Origin: Flagellimonas_B algarum
GTDB lineage: Bacteria; Bacteroidota; Bacteroidia; Flavobacteriales; Flavobacteriaceae
Direction: 5' to 3'
Length of the DNA stretch: 64,000 nt
Assembly: GCF_040513375.1 (NCBI RefSeq)
Contig: NZ_JBEVTG010000003.1
Location: forward strand, 310,001-374,000
The notes below the pieces were generated by a model that was not told the origin of the DNA, did no database searches, and saw only the letters and a list, made by a program, of their open reading frames with translations. A program made the translations under genes and the position numbers. This document shows, piece after piece, positions 26,026 to 32,921 of the stretch. The stretch's first letter is position 1. Each line of letters starts with the position of its first letter.

Positions 26026-26203
26026 CAGCTGGCGCCTACCTCCAACGGGTGCAAAAACAAACCAAAGCCAACCCCTAGCGGTTGGCTTTTTTTATTCTAG
26101 GGGTATGCAGCAATCGGTTTTGAAAACGGGCCATTTCTGGTTTTGAGAATAGGTTGTTTTATCTTAGTCAATGCAGGAGTTGGAAACAAGCGCTTGAGGA
26201 GGA
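26026..26203 (+). repeat. Array repeat A with terminator
   Basis: First of five full copies of an element of about 175 bp. It contains CAGCTGGCGCC...ACGGGTGC, then a strong hairpin AAGCCAACC-loop-GGTTGGCTT with a T run (26076-26092), a spacer, and a conserved right block (TCTTAGTCA.TGCAGGAGTTGGAAACAAGCGC). The right block precedes the next gene. In this copy the open frame of the right block is continuous with the downstream gene. Confidence 0.85.
26065..26093 (+). terminator. Rho-independent terminator after toxin/immunity pair
   Basis: Stem AAGCCAACC / GGTTGGCTT with loop CCTAGC, followed by a run of T. It would end the RHS operon. Equivalent hairpins occur in repeats B-E. Confidence 0.8.
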
Positions 26204-26225
26204 AAAGGTCATTATCATAAATAAT

Positions 26226-26876
26226 ATGAGCGGTAATTTAGATGATTTGATAAACAATATCGATTTTTTAGATAGCGAAGAATCGAAAATAAATGAAATT
26301 GAGCGAATTCTAAAGATTCTTGATTCATCTAAAATTGACAAGTATCAATTATTTTATCTCAAAGGTTTTTTATGGAATTTAATGCCTGTTGAAAGTGATG
26401 AAAGAGATTTTGAAGTTGAGAATAACCTTAAAAAATCGATTACCCTAAATGGTGACAACATTTATTCAAAAACGGAGTTAAGTTTTTTCTATTTTGACAA
26501 GAAAAAATATGAGAAAGTCGTTGAACTTTTGAAGGAATTAGATTTATCTTTTTTTGAACGAAATAATCAGTTATGGAAGAGTTTAAAGCTCCAAGAAATT
26601 CTAGCGGTTTCCGAATTATATATTTTAAAGTCATTTGATAAAGAGATTTCAGATAGGTTTCTTGAACTAATTTCATCCTATTCTTTTTTGCCAGAGGAAG
26701 AACTTGCTGTTCCAAGAGAATTAGTTTTTGGGATTTATGAAAATCGAGAAAAAAGTGGTGTAAAGTCAATTTTCAATAATGTTTATTCAATGATTACCAA
26801 TACTGGCCAGCGTGAATTTTTCAGTGATGATATTAGGAAAAAGTTCATGATATTGATTTCCGAAGGTTATAGTTGA
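26226..26876 (+). CDS. Orphan immunity-like protein, helical repeat type
   Basis: I choose ATG 26226 (216 residues, MSGNLDDLINNIDFLDS); an upstream ATG at 26154 lies within the conserved repeat. The protein is helix-rich and TPR-like (FYLKGFLWNLMPV, LSFFYFDKKKYEKVVELLKEL), with no signal peptide. Very AT-rich. It has no toxin partner upstream, only repeat A, so it is best read as a displaced immunity gene. The family is not certain. Confidence 0.65.
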   Translation: MSGNLDDLINNIDFLDSEESKINEIERILKILDSSKIDKYQLFYLKGFLWNLMPVESDERDFEVENNLKKSITLNGDNIYSKTELSFFYFDKKKYEKVVELLKELDLSFFERNNQLWKSLKLQEILAVSELYILKSFDKEISDRFLELISSYSFLPEEELAVPRELVFGIYENREKSGVKSIFNNVYSMITNTGQREFFSDDIRKKFMILISEGYS

Positions 26877-26880
26877 CCTT

Positions 26881-27055
26881 CAACTGACGTCCGCTTTCGA
26901 CGGGTGCCAAAACCAACCAAAGCCAACCCTAAGCGGTTGGCTTTTTTGATACAGTAATGTAATTAGCGGTTTTGATAAAGAGCGATAACTCATTTTGCAA
27001 AAGGGTTGTGGTATCTTGGTCAAAGCAGGCGTTGGAAACGAGCGCTAGCGGGGGA
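26881..27055 (+). repeat. Array repeat B with terminator
   Basis: Second copy. Left hairpin GACGTCCG...CGGGTGCC, terminator hairpin GCCAACC-loop-GGTTGGC plus T run at about 26920-26947, and right block GTATCTTGGTCAAAGCAGGC...GTTGGAAACGAGCGC ending in a G run. Confidence 0.85.
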
Positions 27056-27104
27056 GAGCTGGACGGGTGCGGGCAGCAACAATTGAATAAAAAAATTGTG
27101 ATCA

Positions 27105-27500
27105 ATGAAAATTAAAAACATAGTTCCAAAAGATAAAGCGGATGTAGAGTTCATAAATGGGCTCTGCAAATATGGTATCGATGAAGTAAGAGAGGTTGTT
27201 CCAACGCTGCTAGCATCACTTCAAGACGGTAATTGGCCATGCGCCGGGCCAGTGGCGGATTATTTGGCAAAACATACAAATGAAATCTATAAAGAAATCC
27301 TTAACGTTCTGAGAGGAAATGATGAAACATGGAAATATTGGGTCGTGAAATTTTTAGTTCTACATTCTGAAGTAATTCCAAACTCTAAAATAATGCAGGT
27401 GGTGGAAAGAATTGCTTACTCACCAACAAAGCCTGAAAAAATTGAAGAAGTTGATGAGATAGCCTTGGAGGTAATCGATAAATATAAACCTGTTGATTAG
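27105..27500 (+). CDS. DUF5071-like orphan immunity protein
   Basis: A 131-residue protein with the DUF5071 pattern: LVPTLLASLQDGNWPCAGPVADYLAKH-type helices followed by WKYWVVKFLVLHSEVI. DUF5071 is a small helical-repeat domain often found in toxin-immunity neighbourhoods. There is no signal peptide, so it would protect the cytosol. It is preceded by repeat B and no toxin. Confidence 0.75.
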   Translation: MKIKNIVPKDKADVEFINGLCKYGIDEVREVVPTLLASLQDGNWPCAGPVADYLAKHTNEIYKEILNVLRGNDETWKYWVVKFLVLHSEVIPNSKIMQVVERIAYSPTKPEKIEEVDEIALEVIDKYKPVD

Positions 27501-27502
27501 TT

Positions 27503-27675
27503 CAGCTGGCACTCAACTCAGATGGGTGCCAAAACAAACCAAAGCCAACCCCTAGCGGTTGGCTTTTATTGCCTCGGAGAAAATAACGGTTTCGAAAATG
27601 AATAATAGCTCAATTTGAAATAGGGTTGTGGTATCTTGGTCAAAGCACTCGTTGGAAACGGGCGCTAACGGTGGG
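27503..27675 (+). repeat. Array repeat C with terminator
   Basis: Third copy. Left hairpin GGCACTCA...TGGGTGCC pairs fully with one G-T wobble. Terminator hairpin AAGCCAACC-loop-GGTTGGCTT lies at about 27542-27567. The right block ends at a short G run and then runs directly into a toxin remnant. Confidence 0.85.
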
Positions 27676-27830
27676 ATATTAGTAATTCTGAAGGAAACAA
27701 TATTACTAGAATTGTTTTAGGAGCCGGTAAGGCTGAGCATGGTGGTCAGAAAGTTTATTTTTATAAAAATGGTAAAGAAATCGTTTCATTCCCGTTGAGT
27801 AAATTCTTAACTATACCTGACTCTGAATAA
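27675..27830 (+). pseudogene. Remnant of a displaced RHS toxin C-terminus
   Basis: An in-frame stretch of 51 codons ends at TAA 27828-27830, 11 bp before the next start codon. It reads DISNSEGNNITRIVLGAG...GGQKVYFYKNGKEIVSFPLS and has no start codon. This is the expected place and form of the last part of a toxin whose immunity gene follows. It is fused directly to the right end of repeat C, so the repeat boundary truncates the toxin. No toxin family is recognised. Confidence 0.6.
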
Positions 27831-27841
27831 AAAAAGAAACT

Positions 27842-28369
27842 ATGAAAAGAAGAAGTTTGACCATTGTAATCTTGTTCGCAACGATATTAAATTCATTTTC
27901 ACAAGAATATCCTGATGCAATACCTTTTAATGAAGTTTATCCAAACTCATTAAATAAATTCATTACGAAGCTTAATCTTCAGAAGGATGCCTTAGAATTA
28001 GACGGAAATAAAAAGGACTTTCGGCTTTCGGCGCAAATTGAAAAAATGTTGAAAAGGACGAAATATGTTCTTAATCAAGGCGAATTTGACCATAGCGTTA
28101 TCGATCAAATTCCTTTTGGGCTAAAATTGATTGACAAGTTTGAATTAAGTAAAAAATTACGTTCTAATGATGATAACAGTATTATGGTATATAGAATAGG
28201 TACGATTAAGTTAACAAATGGACATATTTTAGTTCCAATAAGTATTGTCAACCCTAGTCTCGACAGTAATACTGGTTTGTTGATGTTTGAATCGAATGGA
28301 AATATTATCATAAACTATAAGTATGATTGTACAAAAGATGTTTTTTACTTTAACAAATTCGGTGATTAG
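27842..28369 (+). CDS. Orphan periplasmic immunity-like protein
   Basis: A 175-residue protein with a Sec signal peptide (MKRRSLTIVILFATILNSFSQ). The mature part is mixed alpha/beta (YRIGTIKLTNGHILVPISIVN) and unrecognised. It lies 11 bp after the toxin remnant at 27675-27830, the normal toxin/immunity spacing. The export signal suggests protection in the periplasm. Confidence 0.7.
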   Translation: MKRRSLTIVILFATILNSFSQEYPDAIPFNEVYPNSLNKFITKLNLQKDALELDGNKKDFRLSAQIEKMLKRTKYVLNQGEFDHSVIDQIPFGLKLIDKFELSKKLRSNDDNSIMVYRIGTIKLTNGHILVPISIVNPSLDSNTGLLMFESNGNIIINYKYDCTKDVFYFNKFGD

Positions 28370-28375
28370 ATCCAA

Positions 28376-28549
28376 AGTATTCATCCATTTCAAGTTGAAT
28401 CCATGACAAACCATAGCCAACCCTTAGCGGTTGGTTTTTTTTATGTAGTAATAGTAATAGCAGTTTTGAAAGAGGTGATACCTCATTTTGAAAAGCGGTT
28501 ATGCTATCTTAGTCCGAGCACTCGTTGGAAATGTCTGCTAGTGGGGGGG
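28376..28549 (+). repeat. Array repeat D (diverged)
   Basis: Most diverged full copy. The left end is degraded, but the terminator hairpin (GCCAACC-loop-GGTTGG plus T run, about 28413-28443) and the right block (CTATCTTAGTCCGAGCACTCGTTGGAAA in pieces) remain. The small central hairpin is GAGGT-GAT-ACCTC, a different sequence that still pairs. Confidence 0.75.
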
Positions 28550-28571
28550 TAATAATTAAAAGAAAGAACTA

Positions 28572-29051
28572 ATGAAAAAAATATGTTTATTTCTATGTGG
28601 CTTTTCGGTTCTGATTTGTTTTTCACAGAATGAATATGAGTTGAGAGAAAGTCAATTAAGAAGATTAAAAACTGGACTAGACTACATTGAAAGATATGCA
28701 GACTCGTTAAACAAATTTGCATGTAATGGATGTAAAGTACTGCCTGAATTTTTTTATCAGTATGACTTTGATAAAAAAAATGGCCATTTAATACCTTCAG
28801 GATTACATTCATCTGTTTCATTGAGGAAACTCATAATTGATAAAATAGAAAACGAGTCATTGTTGAATGCAGTAGTAAAGAATAGAAATAAGAACCTTCG
28901 CAAGCGTACTAAATTACCCAAAAACAATTACCTTGGATATGTTCCAATACCCTTCCAAGAGTATAGTATGAAAGATTTAGTTAAGTTTCGTTTGCAGGAA
29001 TTGATGAATGAGGAAAATATGGGAAAAAAGGCAACTAACTATCCTGATTAA
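28572..29051 (+). CDS. Orphan periplasmic immunity-like protein
   Basis: A 159-residue protein with signal peptide (MKKICLFLCGFSVLICFSQ). The mature part is charged and helical with a CNGC motif. No family is recognised. Flanked by repeats D and E, AT-rich, no toxin gene adjacent. Assignment as an immunity protein rests on context. Confidence 0.6.
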   Translation: MKKICLFLCGFSVLICFSQNEYELRESQLRRLKTGLDYIERYADSLNKFACNGCKVLPEFFYQYDFDKKNGHLIPSGLHSSVSLRKLIIDKIENESLLNAVVKNRNKNLRKRTKLPKNNYLGYVPIPFQEYSMKDLVKFRLQELMNEENMGKKATNYPD

Positions 29052-29109
29052 TTCGATATCCGCTCAGCGGTAGTTGTACTGCAAGCAGATTTAATGCAAA
29101 AGCCAGCAC

Positions 29110-29281
29110 CTAGCTGGCGCCCGCATCTGACGGGTGCCAGAACAAACCAAAACCAACCGAATGGGTTGGCTTTTTTTTGAGATGCGCATATTTTGATTTT
29201 GAATACGAGCGATAGCTCGTTTTGCCAAGAGGTTGTTTTTCTTGGTCAAAGCAGGCGTCGGAAACGAGCGCTTGCGGGGGA
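29110..29281 (+). repeat. Array repeat E with terminator
   Basis: Fifth full copy. Left hairpin GGCGCCCG...CGGGTGCC, terminator AACCAACC-loop-GGTTGGCTT plus a long T run (about 29150-29178), central hairpin ACGAGC-GATA-GCTCGT with a perfect 6-bp stem, and right block TCTTGGTCAAAGCAGGCGTC. The upstream gap 29052-29109 contains nothing else recognisable. Confidence 0.85.
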
Positions 29282-29312
29282 ACCTAATGCTAAAATAATA
29301 GTTGCTTTATAA

Positions 29313-29783
29313 ATGGAAACGCTAATTCAACATTGTAGGCTGACATTCATTTTTTTTATACTGGGCGTGCTTACTGGCTCAAGTCAAAAACCAAGTATGA
29401 TGGTCGAGTTTGACTCCCTTACCGGAGTTAAACGACAATTTGAGAATCAAGAGCTGATTATTACCAAAACCATGAAGGAAGGGAATGAGGATGGGTTGGT
29501 CGTTAGAATTGAAAATGGTAGACTAAAGTATCTGTTTGATTCCAAAAGTGGAAGACCTGAAGGATTTCTTATGAATTTTTATCCAAATGGTATGATAAAG
29601 AACCTAAGGGAAAATGATATTGATTCAGAAGGTCAATATATCGAATTCTATGACACTGGTCTTGTTAAAGAAATTGGGTACAGAAAACTTGGAAAAATGA
29701 CCGGTTGGATATTTCGATATGATGAGAATGGTGATTTGGTTTCAAAAACCCGGTATCAATACGGTGAGAGAATCCAAGATTAA
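29313..29783 (+). CDS. MORN-variant (YwqK-like) orphan immunity protein
   Basis: A 156-residue exported protein (N-terminal hydrophobic segment ending GSSQ). The mature part carries MORN-variant repeats such as GFLMNFYPNGMIKNL, GQYIEFYDTGLVKEIGY and GWIFRYDENGDLVSK, as in YwqK-family antitoxin/immunity proteins. Preceded by repeat E, with no toxin. It is the last gene of the array. Confidence 0.75.
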   Translation: METLIQHCRLTFIFFILGVLTGSSQKPSMMVEFDSLTGVKRQFENQELIITKTMKEGNEDGLVVRIENGRLKYLFDSKSGRPEGFLMNFYPNGMIKNLRENDIDSEGQYIEFYDTGLVKEIGYRKLGKMTGWIFRYDENGDLVSKTRYQYGERIQD

Positions 29784-29791
29784 ATCCCTAC

Positions 29792-29830
29792 CAGCTGGCA
29801 CCCACCCCCAACGGTTGCCTAAACCACCAA
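29792..29830 (+). repeat. Array repeat F, left end only
   Basis: CAGCTGGCACC...ACGGTTGCC followed by a CCACCAAACC-like tail matches only the left end of the array repeat. The terminator hairpin and right block are missing. It marks the right boundary of the array. Confidence 0.65.
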
Positions 29831-29910
29831 ACCCTATATCCTTAACCCTTCTCCTTATCCCCATCACCTTTCACCCAACTCCCTTCACCCATTTCCCTTC
29901 TCCCAAATAA
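29818..29910 (+). promoter_or_regulatory. G-free C-rich tract, candidate Rho utilisation site
   Basis: 93 consecutive plus-strand bases contain no G and are rich in C and T (CCTTCTCC, CCCTTCACCC). Unstructured C-rich, G-poor RNA is the hallmark of rut sites. It follows the only array gene without a downstream intrinsic hairpin, so it may replace it. Confidence 0.4.
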
Positions 29911-29942
29911 GCCCTATCTTTCCTTTAGAAAACAAACCCCTT

Positions 29943-30506
29943 TTGGATCATCCCTTACGCGCCCATATCGAAGCCCTGGTACCCCTTACCGATGAGGAGT
30001 TCGCCTTTATTCTAGGGCATTTCGAAACCGTGACCAGACGCAAACACCAGTACATCGTGCAAGAAGGGGAGGTGGTCAACAAAGAGTATTGGATCCTATC
30101 CGGTTGCGTCAAAAGCTATGTGCTCGATGAAAAAGGGAAGGAGCACATCCTCCGTTTTGCCATGGAGCATTGGTGGATCACCGATTACGAATCCTTCGTT
30201 AAACGAACCCCATCCAAGATCTATATCGATTGTATCGAAGATTGTGAGTTTTTGACCATTTCTTTTGAAAATCGGGACAAATTGACCGCAGAATTGCATA
30301 AAATGGAGCGTTTTTGGGCAAAAAAGAGCAAATACGGTCGTATTGCGTTACAGAATCGCATCCTATCCTTATTGAAACATAACGCCAAAGAACGCTATGA
30401 GCTGTTGCTAGAGCAATACCCCAAGCTTTTCCAACGCGTTCCCAAAAAGCTCATCGCCTCTTATTTAGGGGTGTCCCGAGAGACCTTGAGCCGCCTCGAC
30501 GCCTAG
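29943..30506 (+). CDS. Crp/Fnr-family regulator with CRP-like recognition helix
   Basis: A 187-residue protein starting at TTG 29943 (LDHPLRAHIEALV). The beta-roll contains IVQEGEVVNKEYWILSGCVKSYV. The helix-turn-helix is RVPKKLIASYLGVSRETLSRLD; SRETxxR matches the DNA-contacting residues of E. coli CRP (R180, E181, R185). cAMP-binding residues are not evident. A TATCTTTC -7-like box lies at 29915-29922. A CRP-type palindrome lies between this gene and the DoxX gene downstream. Confidence 0.85.
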   Translation: MDHPLRAHIEALVPLTDEEFAFILGHFETVTRRKHQYIVQEGEVVNKEYWILSGCVKSYVLDEKGKEHILRFAMEHWWITDYESFVKRTPSKIYIDCIEDCEFLTISFENRDKLTAELHKMERFWAKKSKYGRIALQNRILSLLKHNAKERYELLLEQYPKLFQRVPKKLIASYLGVSRETLSRLDA

Positions 30507-30532
30507 TCCATTCCCTCTTTTCGACAACTCAA

Positions 30533-30601
30533 GTGTGACATAGGTCACACGAAAACAGTGCGTTAACTCCTTAGCTAGGCGAGTTCTACCCAGCATCTTT
30601 G
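30533..30601 (+). promoter_or_regulatory. CRP-type operator and -7-like box for the DoxX gene
   Basis: A perfect palindrome GTGTGAC-ATAG-GTCACAC spans 30533-30550 and matches the TGTGA-N6-TCACA CRP consensus. CATCTTTG at 30594-30601 is one mismatch from TAnnTTTG. The operator centre is about 52 bp upstream of the box, about two helical turns further than at the other sites, as for class I promoters. The adjacent regulator has the matching SRET recognition helix. Confidence 0.7.
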
Positions 30602-30627
30602 TGGTATTGATTTTAAAACCATTACAG

Positions 30628-31026
30628 ATGAAAACAATTGAAACAAAAACGGACCTCGGCCTCTTGGCCTTGAGGGTATTGGTTGCCGGACTGCTCATTT
30701 TCCATGGGATCGGTAATTTGTTGAACGGCTATGCTTTTATCAAAAGCATGATGGCCCAATCCGGGCTGCCTGAATTTATGGCCTACGGGGCTTTCCTTGG
30801 TGAAATCGTCGCCCCGGTATTCATGATTTTGGGGTACAAGGTACGCCTAGCCAGTCTTTTGGTCGCAGGTACCATGTTGGTGGCCATTTTCACCACCCAT
30901 TTGGGCGATGTGTTCAGCCTGAACCAATTCGGGGGTTGGGCCATCGAATTGCAGGCTTTTTACCTCTTCGGGGCCCTAGTGGTCTTTTTGGTCGGGGCAG
31001 GAAACTATGCCATCCTAGCAAAATAG
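30628..31026 (+). CDS. DoxX-family membrane protein
   Basis: I start at ATG 30628 (132 residues, MKTIETKTDLGLLALRV). Four hydrophobic segments and the motifs LLIFHGIGNL and GAFLGEIVAPVFMILGY are typical of DoxX. DoxX proteins are small quinone/redox-linked membrane proteins. The gene follows a Crp-type operator and its regulator, and sits 6 bp before the next gene. Confidence 0.85.
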   Translation: MKTIETKTDLGLLALRVLVAGLLIFHGIGNLLNGYAFIKSMMAQSGLPEFMAYGAFLGEIVAPVFMILGYKVRLASLLVAGTMLVAIFTTHLGDVFSLNQFGGWAIELQAFYLFGALVVFLVGAGNYAILAK

Positions 31027-31032
31027 CCGCGG

Positions 31033-31890
31033 GTGGGGTTCACTAGATACCAAAGTGTGTTAAGGGGCGGTCTGTTCTGGTTGCTGGGTATACTGGCTGC
31101 GCAAGCACAGCTCGAAGCCCTTCCCTTAGGGGATGGGGTCACCATCGACCGCCTTTATGCCGGACTGCATGCCCAAACCGCGTTTTGGGAATCCACAGCC
31201 GATCGACAGTCTCCAAGCTCATTTCGGGCCGGGGCTTTGGTCAGCCTATGGGTAGTACCCGAACAATTGAAATTCCGGTCGTTTGGGGTGGTCGACCTCA
31301 GGTCGGGAAGGGCGATCAACACTTTTGAAAGTTTCGAACTCCAATGGGTCCTGCATCCGAAGTGGACGCTGAAAGTAGGCCGTATGGCCACCCCGACTAC
31401 CGAACTGCGGCCGAATCCGACTACCTGGCAAAGTCAGGTCGAAACCGAGACCGAAGCGCAACTCATCGGGGGGCGAAGAGGTGCGAAGTTGCACCATCAA
31501 TGGGGTCCACAGGCCAGTGTAACCTACGGTTTCTATGACCATGGTGGCGGATTGTTCCACCACCTCCAATTCAAAAAAGGGGCGATCGCCTTGACCGGGT
31601 ATACGGATGGAAAGAGCTGGTTGACCGCTGCCCGTTGGGATGGACCTTTAGGGCACTATGTGGGAGTCCTTAGCCCGGAAACCCTGGCTTTTTCGGCGAT
31701 CGTTCCTGTACGCACCCATTATCAGCTGGTAGTGGATATGGGCTATGGACTAGCGGAAAATCAATTGGACTTCGGGCATTGGGGACTGAGACGGTCGTTT
31801 CGTTCTGAACAACTTGGGCGTGGCTTTTTCAGCCTCATGTTCGATCGGAACACGGAGACCCTACAAGGCGGCTTCTTCTTACACCTTTAA
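31033..31890 (+). CDS. Putative outer-membrane beta-barrel protein
   Basis: A 285-residue protein starting at GTG, 6 bp after the DoxX stop. The N-terminus is a signal peptide (GGLFWLLGILAAQAQ). The rest alternates amphipathic strands (QLKFRSFGVVDL, WTLKVGRMATP) and ends with an aromatic-rich strand (GGFFLHL). This fits a small porin-like barrel. No family is recognised. Confidence 0.65.
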   Translation: MGFTRYQSVLRGGLFWLLGILAAQAQLEALPLGDGVTIDRLYAGLHAQTAFWESTADRQSPSSFRAGALVSLWVVPEQLKFRSFGVVDLRSGRAINTFESFELQWVLHPKWTLKVGRMATPTTELRPNPTTWQSQVETETEAQLIGGRRGAKLHHQWGPQASVTYGFYDHGGGLFHHLQFKKGAIALTGYTDGKSWLTAARWDGPLGHYVGVLSPETLAFSAIVPVRTHYQLVVDMGYGLAENQLDFGHWGLRRSFRSEQLGRGFFSLMFDRNTETLQGGFFLHL

Positions 31891-31923
31891 CTGACGAAGA
31901 GGCTTGCACATTAAATGAAATCG

Positions 31924-31942
31924 GGAATCCAAGAGGGATTCC
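31924..31942 (+). terminator. Short hairpin upstream of the tautomerase gene
   Basis: GGAATCC-AAGAG-GGATTCC is a perfect 7-bp stem in the 77-bp gap after 31890. The trailing T content is weak, so it may be a weak terminator or a processing hairpin. Confidence 0.35.
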
Positions 31943-31967
31943 AACTTTAATCTTTAATACGAATCGC

Positions 31968-32171
31968 ATGCCATTTATCAACATCAAGGTTACCGATGAA
32001 GGCGTAACCAAAACGCAAAAGCGCTTATTGATCGAAGGGGCGACCCAATTGGTCGTCGAGGTGCTCCAAAAGCATCCTGAAACCACCCATGTGGTCATTG
32101 ACGACGTCCCGATCGACAATTGGGGCGTGAACGCAAAGCAATATTCAAATTCATCAAAATTCAAAAAATGA
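31968..32171 (+). CDS. 4-oxalocrotonate tautomerase-like protein
   Basis: A 67-residue protein beginning MPFINIKVTDEG; the Pro after Met becomes the catalytic N-terminal base in this family. TKTQKRLLIEGATQLVVEVL and TTHVVIDDVPIDNWG match the conserved pattern. Size and motif agree with the tautomerase superfamily. Its stop overlaps the SDR start (ATGA), showing translational coupling. Confidence 0.9.
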   Translation: MPFINIKVTDEGVTKTQKRLLIEGATQLVVEVLQKHPETTHVVIDDVPIDNWGVNAKQYSNSSKFKK

Positions 32172-32911
32172 GAAACAAAACAGTCATCGTGACCGGTGCA
32201 TCTACCGGTTTAGGAAAGGCCATCGCGGCTTATTTTATCGAACGCGGCAGTAAGGTCGTCATGAACTCGGCCAACGAAGGCCGTCTACAAACCGCCTATC
32301 GCGATTTGGGGTCACCGGACAATGCCATCTATTTGGCGGGTGATATCAGCAAAAAGGAAACCGGAAAACAATTGGTCGCCATGGCCCTGGCCACCTTTGG
32401 CAGTGTCGACGTCTTGATCAACAATGCCGGGGTTTTTGCCCCCAAACCCTTTTTGGAGGTGACCGAAGCGGAATTGGACCATTTTCATGGCATCAACCTC
32501 AAAGGCACCTTTTTTACCACCCAAGCGGCCGTTGCCGAAATGATCCAACAGGAAAGCGGGGTGGTCATCAATGTCGGTACGGTCTTGGTCGACCATGCCA
32601 TAGGGGGCTTTCCGGCTACGGCCCCGATCAGTAGTAAAGGCGGCATACATGCCTTGACCCGACAATTGGCCGCAGAATTCGGAAAACACAACATCCGGTT
32701 CAATACCATATCCCCTGGGGTTATCCGTAGTCCGTTGCAAGCCAAGATCGGGGTAGCGGATGCCGATAGTTTGGCCGGACTACACCTGCTGAACCGTATC
32801 GGGGAAGCCGAAGAGATCGCCGAAACCGCTTATTATTTGGCCGCTGCCGATTTTGTAACTGGAGAAACCCTTAACGTCGCGGGTGGCCATACGGTCGGCC
32901 ACGCCCTTTAA
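32168..32911 (+). CDS. SDR-family protein lacking canonical catalytic Tyr
   Basis: I start at ATG 32168 (247 residues), which overlaps the tautomerase stop. The Rossmann motif TGASTGLGKAIA and NNAG are intact, so NAD(P) binding is likely. The YxxxK position reads PISSK, so Tyr is replaced by Pro while Lys is kept. The usual Ser region reads VINVGTVLVDH. The C-terminal LNVAGGHTVG is typical of classical SDRs. It may act by a variant mechanism or have a non-redox role. In an operon with the tautomerase and an NTF2-like protein. Confidence 0.85.
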   Translation: MRNKTVIVTGASTGLGKAIAAYFIERGSKVVMNSANEGRLQTAYRDLGSPDNAIYLAGDISKKETGKQLVAMALATFGSVDVLINNAGVFAPKPFLEVTEAELDHFHGINLKGTFFTTQAAVAEMIQQESGVVINVGTVLVDHAIGGFPATAPISSKGGIHALTRQLAAEFGKHNIRFNTISPGVIRSPLQAKIGVADADSLAGLHLLNRIGEAEEIAETAYYLAAADFVTGETLNVAGGHTVGHAL

Positions 32912-32921
32912 ATCCACCACC

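Noticed and set aside
26154..26225. Upstream start at 26154 for the first orphan immunity gene
   Set aside because: The extension lies within the conserved repeat, which precedes unrelated genes elsewhere in the array. The ATG at 26226 gives a natural N-terminus.
25457..29783. Toxin activity of the small array genes themselves
   Set aside because: No nuclease, deaminase or other toxin motifs are visible. DUF5071 and MORN-type families and the signal peptides fit immunity rather than toxin.
26026..29830. Regular repeats resembling a CRISPR array
   Set aside because: Repeats are about 175 bp with intrinsic terminators, and the spacers are 400-700 bp protein-coding genes. No Cas genes are present.
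26026..29830. Integron cassette array
   Set aside because: No integrase gene is present and I could not identify attC simple-site motifs; the repeats carry terminators and a coding-like right block.
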